From Caballeronia sp. SBC1 (GTDB taxonomy: Bacteria; Pseudomonadota; Gammaproteobacteria; Burkholderiales; Burkholderiaceae): 64,000 nucleotides of DNA. Location of the stretch: NCBI RefSeq assembly GCF_011493005.1, contig NZ_CP049158.1, forward strand, positions 930,001 to 994,000, read 5' to 3'. Below are positions 56,601-64,000 of this stretch, one piece after another; the first letter of the stretch is position 1; each line of letters starts with the position of its first letter. The translations under genes were made by a program, and so were the position numbers. A model generated the notes under the pieces. It was given only the letters and a program-made list of their open reading frames with translations. It searched no databases and was not told the origin of the DNA.

Positions 56601-58509
56601 TCTCGAACAGCTCCTTGACGCGGTCGATGTCGAACTCCACGTCGTCCGCAAGCTCCAGGCCGAAGTCGTGTATCCACGCATGCGGCGCACCTAGCGGCTC
56701 GATGCGATAAGGCCGTTCTTCATCCACGCGTACGCCAAGATGCTCCAGCATTGGCAGGCTATGCGACAGCGCGATCGGGTCACCCACCCTGTACACCTTG
56801 AATCGAAACGCCCGCCGCCCCGCTTCAATCGGCCTGTAAAGGCTCATCGCGAGACCGCCCGCCCTCACCTGCGTCTGCTCGATCAATTCGATATCGCGCA
56901 CCGCCGTCCGAGCCGGATAATCTTCGCGATAACCCGCGGGGAACGAATCTGCGTATCGATTCAGGAGCCGGTTGCCCTGCTCTTCGCCAAAGCCGTCGAC
57001 CAGTGCGTCCGCGAGATCGTCCTGCCAGCGGCGCGCAACCTGCACGATCCGTTGCTCGAGTTCGCGCGTGTCGGCTTCGCGCATGGCGCCTTTATCGGAA
57101 CGCACCGTGATATAGATGCGCGCCAGCGGAGACTCCGACAGCAGCGGCGTGAACTCAATGCTCTTGCCGTTGAACGCTTCCATGAGCACGTTCGCGATGC
57201 GTTTGCGCAGGTCCGTATTGAACTTGTCGCGCGATACGAAAACGAGACATGAGACAAAGCGGTCGAACCGGTCTCGCCGCACGAAGAGCCGAGTTCGCTG
57301 ATGCTCCTGCAAACGCAGCACGCCGAGCGCGATGTCGAACAAGTCGTCCTCATCCGCTTCGAAGAGTTCTTCGCGTGGATATTGTTCGAGCACGGTCACT
57401 AGCGACTTGTGCAGATGCCCCTTGGCGAGAAAGCCGGCACGCCTGATGATGTTCGCGCATTTGCGTCGCACGATCGGGATCTCGGACGTGGGAACCAGAT
57501 ACGCGGTGGACGTGTACAGGCCGATAAACCGCCGCTCCCCGATCACCTTGCCATCCGCGCCGACGCGCTTCACACCAACGTAGTCCAGATAACCGGGCCT
57601 GTGCACGGTCGCCCGCGAATTGGCCTTGGTGAGAAAAATCGGTGCGGAGCCGTTGATGATGGCCGCTGCGGCCGGAGGCAATGGCGTGACGTTATCGGCT
57701 GCGGGCGGCCGCAGGCTTTCGCGCAATAGTCCCGCGCCGGAGCCCGGCACGCCGCGCAGTGCAAACCCGCTATCTTGCGTAATGAGCTCGTAGTCGCGGT
57801 GTCCGAGGAAGGTGAAATGATCCGCCACCATCCATTCCAGGAACGCGCGTGCTTCCACGCCGTCCGCGCTAGTTTCACGCGCTTTCATTTCGCCTATGGT
57901 TGCGCGTGCCACCTCAAGGATCTTCGGCCAGTCTTCCACCGAAGCGCGTACGTCGCCGAGCACGCGAGCAATGTCGCTGCGAAGCTCATCGAGCTTGGCA
58001 GCCTCGCCGCAGCGGTCCACTTCAAAATGAATAAACGATTCGAGGCGCGATTGCGGATCGGCGCCGTCGACGTGACCCAGCGCGATACGCGTGATCGCCC
58101 CGCTTGCGTCGCGGGAGACCCGGAACACCGGATGAATGGCGGAATGCATCGCCAGGCCAAGACGGTTGACCGCCATCGTGACGGAGTCGACGAGGAACGG
58201 CATGTCGTCGTTGACGATCTCGACTACCGTGTGATCGGAATGCCAGCCGTGTTGTTCGAGGTTGGGGTTGTATACCCGCAGGACTTCGCGGCCCGTGGTG
58301 AATTTTTGCGCCGTCTGCCAGTGCGCCATGGCCGCGCCGTAGAGATCGGCTATGTCGCGGCTCTGGATGTCTTCTGGATCAGCAAGCTCGTAGTAGTGAC
58401 GCAGGAGCGGTTCAACGACATTGAACGCGGGCTCTGGCAGCCGTCCCCGTGCAAAGTCGACTACGTCGGTGAGAAGGTGCGCAACGCGTTCTTCGCTCTT
58501 GGTCAGCAT
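53635..58509 (-). CDS. NAD-specific glutamate dehydrogenase, large (GDH180) type
   Basis: Cytoplasmic enzyme oxidising glutamate to 2-oxoglutarate and ammonia, 1,624 residues, the length of the GdhB/L-GDH family. The long N-terminal part carries ACT-like regulatory regions, the catalytic part is at about 800-1200, and a helical C-terminal part follows. Substrate/catalytic segment: [20 protein letters not shown] and [12 protein letters not shown] (about 820-875); dinucleotide fold: [20 protein letters not shown] (about 988-1007). GGGAGA precedes the ATG. Relatives are allosterically activated by amino acids such as arginine or aspartate, which would suit the adjacent arginine-type uptake genes (inference). 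Confidence 0.95.
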   Translation of the reverse strand: [1624 protein letters not shown]

Positions 58510-58594
58510 ATCGTCTCCCGGATCTTGCTCGTTCGGTGCTCGGATTATGCGCCAAGTTTTGTGACACCTGCCCTCCGGTCAAACCACCATGGAA

Positions 58595-58624
58595 AAACCC
58601 GGCGCCAACGCTGACTAGCGTTGG
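58595..58624 (-). terminator. Terminator of the xylose operon
   Basis: On the minus strand CCAACGCT-AGTC-AGCGTTGG is followed by GCGCCGGGTTTTT. An 8-base stem directly after the xylH stop. Confidence 0.65.
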
Positions 58625-58634
58625 TCACTTCTGG

Positions 58635-59834
58635 TTAGCGCTGGTTAGAGCCCGACACAACGTCGATCCACACCGCGAGCACGAGAATGCCGCCCTTCAC
58701 GATCATCTGCCAATACGAATCAACGTCGAGCATCGACATGCCATTGTCCAGGCTCGCCATGACCAGCGCCCCGATCAACGCGCCATAGACGGTTCCCGAT
58801 CCACCGCGCATGGACGTGCCGCCGATAAAGCACGCGGCAATGGCGTCGAGCTCACCCATTGTTCCCGCCGACGGCGACCCGGCCGCGAGCCGCGCCGTGT
58901 TGACCAACCCGGCAAGCGCGCACATCAGGCCCATCAACGCGAAGATCACCAACTTCACGCGGTTCGTATTCACGCCCGACAAACGGGTCGCTTCGAGGTT
59001 TGAACCAACCGCATAAATGCGCCGCCCGAATACGGTCTGCGTAGCGATATAGGTGAAAATACCGAGTAACGCCAGCAGCAACAATACCGGCACGGGAATT
59101 CCGCCGTACTGGTTCAGCGTGGTCACGAACGCAACCAGTACGAGCCCGGCCGCGACAATCTTCACGCCGTCCTGCCACAGCGGCACTACCGGCAAGCTGT
59201 AACGCAAATGGTTCTGCCGCTGGCGCACGGTCAACGCGACCAGCAACGCGAACAGTACGATTGCAAGCGCATTGCCCGCCATGCGCGGTAAATATCCCTG
59301 GCCGATGAACACCAGGTTGCTGGAGACCGGCGCGATAGTCGAACCGCCGGTCACACCCAGCAGAACGCCCCGATACGCGAGCATGCCGCCAAGCCCGACA
59401 ATGAACGACGGCACCCGTAAATAAGTCGACCACCAGCCGTTGAACATGCCGATCGCGATGCCGAGCAGCATTACCGCCGGCACGGTGAACTGGATTGGCC
59501 AGTGATGCGAGACATCGAGAATAGCGGCCACGCCGCCGAGCAGACCGAGCAACGAGCCAACCGACAAATCGATCTCGCCCGAGATGATCACGAACACCAT
59601 GCCGCACGCGAGCATGCCGGTGATCGACATCTGCCGGAGCAGGTTCGAAAGATTGCGCGGCGTGACGAACGCGCCATCGGTAAGGAAGGAAAAGAAGATC
59701 CAGATGACGGTGACCGCAAGCAACAGCGCCAGCAACTTGTAACGCGTGAAAAGCTGCTTGAAGCGCTGCCCGGATGTGGTGCTGGCGCCGCCGGTGGCGC
59801 CGCGTTTGGGCGACGAGGTGACGTCAGGAGTCAT
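58635..59834 (-). CDS. xylH: Xylose ABC transporter permease
   Basis: Inner-membrane permease, 399 residues, about 10-12 hydrophobic segments, with the family motif [20 protein letters not shown] and the loop [20 protein letters not shown]. The length near 390-400 is typical of XylH rather than RbsC (about 320-345). It overlaps the ATPase gene by 4 bases (ATGA), so the two are translationally coupled. Last gene of the xylA-F-G-H series; a hairpin terminator follows. Confidence 0.93.
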   Translation of the reverse strand: MTPDVTSSPKRGATGGASTTSGQRFKQLFTRYKLLALLLAVTVIWIFFSFLTDGAFVTPRNLSNLLRQMSITGMLACGMVFVIISGEIDLSVGSLLGLLGGVAAILDVSHHWPIQFTVPAVMLLGIAIGMFNGWWSTYLRVPSFIVGLGGMLAYRGVLLGVTGGSTIAPVSSNLVFIGQGYLPRMAGNALAIVLFALLVALTVRQRQNHLRYSLPVVPLWQDGVKIVAAGLVLVAFVTTLNQYGGIPVPVLLLLALLGIFTYIATQTVFGRRIYAVGSNLEATRLSGVNTNRVKLVIFALMGLMCALAGLVNTARLAAGSPSAGTMGELDAIAACFIGGTSMRGGSGTVYGALIGALVMASLDNGMSMLDVDSYWQMIVKGGILVLAVWIDVVSGSNQR

Positions 59835-61387
59835 GCGACGCTCGCTTGAAAAGAGTTTGTCTGTGGGGTCGCGCGGATAGCCGCCGCCAGGATATGTTCT
59901 TGTGTGAGCCCTTCATTGATAAAGTCGCCACGCAGTTGGCCCTCACCTATGACCAGCACGCGGTCACTCACGCCAAGCACTTCATTGAGTTCCGACGACA
60001 CCACGATGATCGACACGCCGCGCCGGGCCAGCGCGAACATGAGTTTGTAGATCTCGAACTTGGCGCCTACATCGACGCCCCGCGTGGGTTCGTCGAGGAT
60101 AAGAATTGCCGGGTCGGTCAATAGCATCTTGGTCAGCACGGCCTTCTGCTGATTGCCGCCGGACAGGCTCGCGATGGACAACATAGGCGTGGCGGCGCGC
60201 ACGGAGAGCCGCTTCATTTCGGTGTGGATCGTGTCGAGTTCGGCAGCGGAATCAATGCGGCCACCCTTCGCAAAACGATTCAGCACGGCAAGCGTGATGT
60301 TATGTCCCACGCCGAGTTGCGGCACGATGCCGTGACGCTTGCGGTCCTCGGGCACCATGCCGATACCGGCGTCGATCGCATGGGCCGGCGTCTTGATCTT
60401 CAGGCGCTTGCCGTTCAGATAAACCTCCGCTTCGCTGATACCCGGGTAAGCGCCGAAGATTGCTTGCATCAATTCGGTCCGCCCTGCGCCGACCAGGCCG
60501 GCAACGCCAAGAATCTCTCCCTTGCGCAGCGAAAACGAGACGTCATCCACGCGCTTGCGCCGCGCGTTGGTCACATCAAAACAGGTGACGTGGCGTGCCT
60601 CGAAAATCACTTCGCCAATGTCGTGCGGCTCGCGCGGGAACAGGTTCTTGATCTCCCGGCCTACCATCATGGAAATGATGCTGTCGGTGCTCAGATCCTT
60701 CATGGGCTGCGTGCTGACATGCTTGCCGTCCCGGATCACGGTGATGGTGTCACAGACCGCTTCCACCTCGTCGAGCTTGTGAGAAATGTACACACACGCT
60801 ACGCCGCGCTTCTTCAGGTCACGCACAATGTCCAGCAAGATCCGGATTTCGCTGGCGGTCAGGGACGACGATGGTTCATCCAGGATCAGCAACTTCGCGC
60901 GCTTGTTCAACGCCTTGGCAATCTCTATCAGTTGCTGATGACCGCCGCCGTAATTCATCACGGGCTGAGCCACATTGATGCCGCTGATGTTCAGTTCGCG
61001 CAGTAATTCGTCGGCTCGCTGATACATTGCCGCGTAGTTCATGCGGCCGCCGCTCAGCGTGATTTCGTTGCCGAGGAAGATGTTCTCCGCCACAGATAAC
61101 TGCGGTACCAGCATCAATTCCTGATGGATGATGACAATGCCGGCATCCTCCGTTTCGCGGATAGTAGACGCGCGTAAAGGTTCTCCCTCCCAGCAGATTT
61201 CTCCCTCCCACGTGCCATGCGGATAAACCCCGGACAGCACCTTCATCAGGGTCGATTTGCCCGCGCCATTCTCGCCGCACAAACCAACGCATTCCCCGGG
61301 CGAGACCACGAGGTCGATACCATCGAGCGCCTTCACACCGCCAAACGTCTTGACGATGCCATGCATTTCCAGCAGCGCGTTTGCCAT
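59831..61387 (-). CDS. xylG: Xylose ABC transporter ATP-binding protein
   Basis: Double ABC ATPase, 518 residues. First domain: Walker [27 protein letters not shown] and Walker [12 protein letters not shown]. Second domain: [33 protein letters not shown] and [13 protein letters not shown]. Start: ATG at 61387, as the family N-terminus [20 protein letters not shown] directly follows; a longer frame from 61432 exists. Works with XylF and XylH. Confidence 0.93.
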   Translation of the reverse strand: MANALLEMHGIVKTFGGVKALDGIDLVVSPGECVGLCGENGAGKSTLMKVLSGVYPHGTWEGEICWEGEPLRASTIRETEDAGIVIIHQELMLVPQLSVAENIFLGNEITLSGGRMNYAAMYQRADELLRELNISGINVAQPVMNYGGGHQQLIEIAKALNKRAKLLILDEPSSSLTASEIRILLDIVRDLKKRGVACVYISHKLDEVEAVCDTITVIRDGKHVSTQPMKDLSTDSIISMMVGREIKNLFPREPHDIGEVIFEARHVTCFDVTNARRKRVDDVSFSLRKGEILGVAGLVGAGRTELMQAIFGAYPGISEAEVYLNGKRLKIKTPAHAIDAGIGMVPEDRKRHGIVPQLGVGHNITLAVLNRFAKGGRIDSAAELDTIHTEMKRLSVRAATPMLSIASLSGGNQQKAVLTKMLLTDPAILILDEPTRGVDVGAKFEIYKLMFALARRGVSIIVVSSELNEVLGVSDRVLVIGEGQLRGDFINEGLTQEHILAAAIRATPQTNSFQASVA

Positions 61388-61484
61388 GCGGTTTTTTCCT
61401 GGACAGTGAATCAGCGTGAAGGTCCCGTACACACTTGCTCGTACGCTTTAAGGCCCTCACGCCCGGCATGACGCTAAAGACGTG

Positions 61485-62513
61485 TCAATTCCCCGCCAAC
61501 TGGGCCTGTGTATAGAAGCCGTCCTTTATCACGGTGTCGACATTGCTCTTCGTCAGGAGCGTCGGCTGCAGCAACACGGTGTTGACCTGCTTCATGCCGT
61601 TGTCGTATTTCGCGTTATAGGCGGGTTGCTGTCCTTTTGCGAGGTCCACCGCCAGTTTGGCCGCTTCGCCTGCAATCAGCTTCAGCGGTTTATAGACGGT
61701 CATGGTCTGCGTGCCGTCCACCAGACGCTTGACCGCCGCAAGGTCAGCATCCTGACCGGAGATAGGCACCTTGCCAGCGAGGTGTTGCGCGGCAAGCGCC
61801 TGGATAGCGCCACCCGCCGTGCCGTCGTTGGACGCCACAATGGCGTCGATCTTGTTGTTGTTCGCGGTCAGCGCATCTTCGGTTATGCGCAGCGCGGTCG
61901 CGGCACTCCATTCCGGCACCCATTGCTGGCCGACAATCTTGATGTCGCCGCGATCAATGGCTGGCTTCAGGATCTTCATCTGCCCTTCACGCAGCATCTT
62001 CGCGTTGTTGTCGGTCGGCGCGCCGCCGAGCATGAAGTAGTTACCCTTGGGCTGCGCATTGAACACGCCCTGTGCCTGCATCTCGCCGACCTTTTCGTTG
62101 TCGAAGGAGATATAGGCGTCCACATCCGCGTCCAGGATCAGTCGATCGTACGACACCACCTTGATGCCTGCCTTCTTCGCTTCGGCCACCACGTTGCCGA
62201 GGGTTTTCGAATTGAACGGCACGATCACGATGACATCGACACCCCGCGAGATCAGGTTTTCAATCTGCGATATCTGCCGTTCTTCGCTGGCGTCAGCCGA
62301 TTGCACGGACACCTTGGCGCCCAGCTTCGTGGCGGCGGCGACAAAATAATCCCGGTCACGCGACCAGCGCTCAACCCGCAGGTCGTCAATACAGAAGCCA
62401 ATTTCAGGCTTGTCCTTGCTCGCATAAGCGAGAGAAGGAAGCACGGTCAAACTGGCGAACATCGCTCCACAGACTAGCGATCCGAGTACGGCGCGGCGTT
62501 TTGCAGACTTCAT
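61485..62513 (-). CDS. xylF: D-xylose-binding periplasmic protein
   Basis: Periplasmic sugar-binding protein, 342 residues. The signal peptide ends LPSLAYA|SKDK, and the mature start PEIGFCIDDLRVERWSRDRD is the xylose-binding protein pattern, with the ligand Arg/Trp region. GTAGGAIQALAAQHLAGKVP and ISGQDADLAAVKRLVDGTQT follow. It is between xylA and xylG with 240 and 97 base gaps, enough for its own promoter. An inverted repeat lies upstream. Confidence 0.94.
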   Translation of the reverse strand: MKSAKRRAVLGSLVCGAMFASLTVLPSLAYASKDKPEIGFCIDDLRVERWSRDRDYFVAAATKLGAKVSVQSADASEERQISQIENLISRGVDVIVIVPFNSKTLGNVVAEAKKAGIKVVSYDRLILDADVDAYISFDNEKVGEMQAQGVFNAQPKGNYFMLGGAPTDNNAKMLREGQMKILKPAIDRGDIKIVGQQWVPEWSAATALRITEDALTANNNKIDAIVASNDGTAGGAIQALAAQHLAGKVPISGQDADLAAVKRLVDGTQTMTVYKPLKLIAGEAAKLAVDLAKGQQPAYNAKYDNGMKQVNTVLLQPTLLTKSNVDTVIKDGFYTQAQLAGN

Positions 62514-62692
62514 GTCTCACTCCTTTTTATGGTTGACTAGCCGATACGTCTCCCTGCGCGGCCGGTCAGGGCAACGCATGTGCGAGAGAGGAGACGTCGG
62601 CGGAATCTACTGCTTGCGCCGCGAATACGTGTTCGCGGTCGTCGGTTTTGATGAAGGTCGTTTCTTGATTTTGTCGTTAGCTTGGGCCTTTA

Positions 62693-62715
62693 TTCGCATT
62701 AGGCGCAATTGCGAA
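62693..62715. promoter_or_regulatory. Inverted repeat between xylA and xylF
   Basis: TTCGCA-N11-TGCGAA, 180 bases ahead of the xylF start in the 241-base gap. The half-sites resemble the zwf-upstream palindrome at 27016-27028. A possible regulator site; weak evidence. Confidence 0.3.
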
Positions 62716-62754
62716 ATCAGCCGGGGCGCTTAATGATTTTCATAGGCAAGCGCG

Positions 62755-64000
62755 TTACTTATAAATTGCTCTGTTCACGATATTTTCGAGTTGCTCCTGT
62801 TGTCCACTCACATGCTGAGGGTTAACACGACGTCCCAGCGCATCGATCGCCAGCGACTCCAGAGAGTAACCGCCAGAGAGGATCTTGCGGCCAAATTCCG
62901 TGTCCCAGCCTGCATAACGCTGGGTCTTGAATTCGGCAAGCTTGTCGTTCTCGACCAGGGTGGCTGCCCGTTCCAGCGCGATCGCTATGACATCGATCGC
63001 GCCTATATGCCCGAAGAACAGGTCCTCGGGCGCCACGCTCTGACGCCGTACCTTCGCATCGAAATTCATGCCCCCTGTGCTGAAGCCGCCGTGCCTCAGG
63101 ATTTCATACAGCGCCAGCGTCAGCTCTTCAACGCTGTTCGGAAACTGGTCGGTATCCCAACCGTTTTGCGGATCACCACGATTCGCATCGACACTGCCAA
63201 AGATGCCGAGCGCGTAAGCCGTCGCAATCTCGTGGTGAAACGAATGTCCCGCGAGCGTTGCATGATTCGCCTCAATGTTCACGCGGATTTCATTTTGCAA
63301 ACCGAACTGCGCGAGAAAACCGTGGACCGTTGCCACGTCGTAGTCGTACTGGTGCTTGGTCGGCTCCTGCGGTTTCGGCTCGATCAGCAACGCACCCTTG
63401 AAACCCGTCTTGTGCTTATGCTCTACCACCATGTTGAGGAAACGCCCAAGCTGATCCCGCTCACGCTTAAGGTCGGTGTTCAGCAGCGTGTCATAACCCT
63501 CGCGGCCGCCCCACAACACATAGTTCTCACCTCCAAGCCGATGCGTGGCCTCGAGCGCCTGGAACACCTGAGTGGCCGCGAACGCAAACACTTCAGGGTT
63601 GGGATTGGTCGCGGCTCCCGCAGCGTATCGCGGATGTGAGAACAGGTTCGCCGTACCCCACAATAACTTGACGCCGGTTTGCTCCTGCTTCGCCGCCAGA
63701 TAGTCCGTGACGCCTTTGAAGTTGTTGACGTAATGCTTGATGCTGTCACCTTCGGGCGCGACGTCCGTGTCGTGGAAGGTGTAATACGGCGCACCCAGTT
63801 TGGAGAAGAACTCGAACGCCGAGTCGGCTTTCACGTGGGCTCGTTCTATTGCGTCGCCGGGTTGCTGCCACGGCCGGTGAAAGGTGCCCTGCCCGAACAT
63901 GTCCACGCCGGGCCATACGAACGTGTGCCAGTAACAAACGGCGAGACGCAAGTGATCCTCCATGCGCTTGCCGAGGACCAGCTTGTCGCGATCGTAATGA
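62755..64000 (-). CDS. xylA: Xylose isomerase (5' end beyond window)
   Basis: Cytoplasmic enzyme converting D-xylose to D-xylulose, 415 residues visible of about 440. Sequence reads in from the right edge with [20 protein letters not shown], so the true start lies outside. Active-site and metal motifs are intact: [72 protein letters not shown] and [11 protein letters not shown]. First visible gene of the xylose block. Confidence 0.96.
   Translation of the reverse strand, partial: HYDRDKLVLGKRMEDHLRLAVCYWHTFVWPGVDMFGQGTFHRPWQQPGDAIERAHVKADSAFEFFSKLGAPYYTFHDTDVAPEGDSIKHYVNNFKGVTDYLAAKQEQTGVKLLWGTANLFSHPRYAAGAATNPNPEVFAFAATQVFQALEATHRLGGENYVLWGGREGYDTLLNTDLKRERDQLGRFLNMVVEHKHKTGFKGALLIEPKPQEPTKHQYDYDVATVHGFLAQFGLQNEIRVNIEANHATLAGHSFHHEIATAYALGIFGSVDANRGDPQNGWDTDQFPNSVEELTLALYEILRHGGFSTGGMNFDAKVRRQSVAPEDLFFGHIGAIDVIAIALERAATLVENDKLAEFKTQRYAGWDTEFGRKILSGGYSLESLAIDALGRRVNPQHVSGQQEQLENIVNRAIYK

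Overview
The window looks like part of a chromosome or large replicon of a Burkholderiaceae bacterium, most likely in the Paraburkholderia/Caballeronia/Burkholderia group. The basis is the high-GC coding bias, the classical 'SSVTLYGTIDAG' porin, the sodium:solute symporter/DUF3311 pair, the 1,624-residue NAD-glutamate dehydrogenase and the general soil-type catabolic gene content. No rRNA, tRNA, CRISPR array, complete insertion sequence or prophage was seen.

Layout. 1-1211: nickel/cobalt-type exporter (cut by the window edge) with its DUF1007 partner, minus strand. 1577-4951: SulP anion permease, APS kinase (cysC) and what looks like the 5' remnant of a sulfotransferase gene, a broken sulfate-activation island. 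5262-9096: three-subunit molybdenum aldehyde oxidoreductase of PaoABC type without a Tat signal. 9666-11915: porin and an outer-membrane barrel with an internal duplication. 12364-17361: MFS carrier, CHRD protein, cytochrome b561-like protein, MctP-type symporter plus DUF3311 subunit. 17838-21770: lipoprotein gamma-glutamyltransferase, a SulP/STAS remnant and an unrecognised 325-residue protein. 21997-28535: ROK regulator, ribose-type ABC transporter (ATPase, permease, binding protein) and glucose-6-phosphate dehydrogenase. 28536-31151: mostly gene-poor, with two small unknown proteins. 31152-33413: katG.

33556-41590 is the most interesting part: a seven-gene, one-direction cluster (alpha/beta hydrolase, VOC-fold putative dioxygenase, aryl-CoA ligase, maleate isomerase, salicylyl-CoA-hydroxylase-like flavoprotein, AAHS aromatic-acid carrier, TetR regulator). 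A well-formed promoter lies ahead of it, with its -35 box inside a 5-6-5 palindrome. Read together, the genes suggest uptake of a 2-hydroxylated aromatic acid, CoA activation, hydroxylation, ring cleavage and conversion of maleate to fumarate. The usual cupin gentisate dioxygenase and the maleylpyruvate isomerase/fumarylpyruvate hydrolase genes are absent.

41970-43690: a hydrolase remnant, two small exported or membrane proteins and a DUF457-type membrane protein. 44167-49423: an arginine/ornithine-type ABC transporter (two permeases, ATPase, AraC/ArgR-like regulator, binding protein), interrupted by a near-300-bp inverted repeat pair. 49717-53575: an MFS carrier, the remnant of a short-chain dehydrogenase and the threonine-degradation pair kbl-tdh. 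53635-58509: NAD-glutamate dehydrogenase. 58635-64000: xylose genes xylA(partial)-xylF-xylG-xylH on the minus strand. The right half is thus dominated by uptake and breakdown of amino acids and pentoses.
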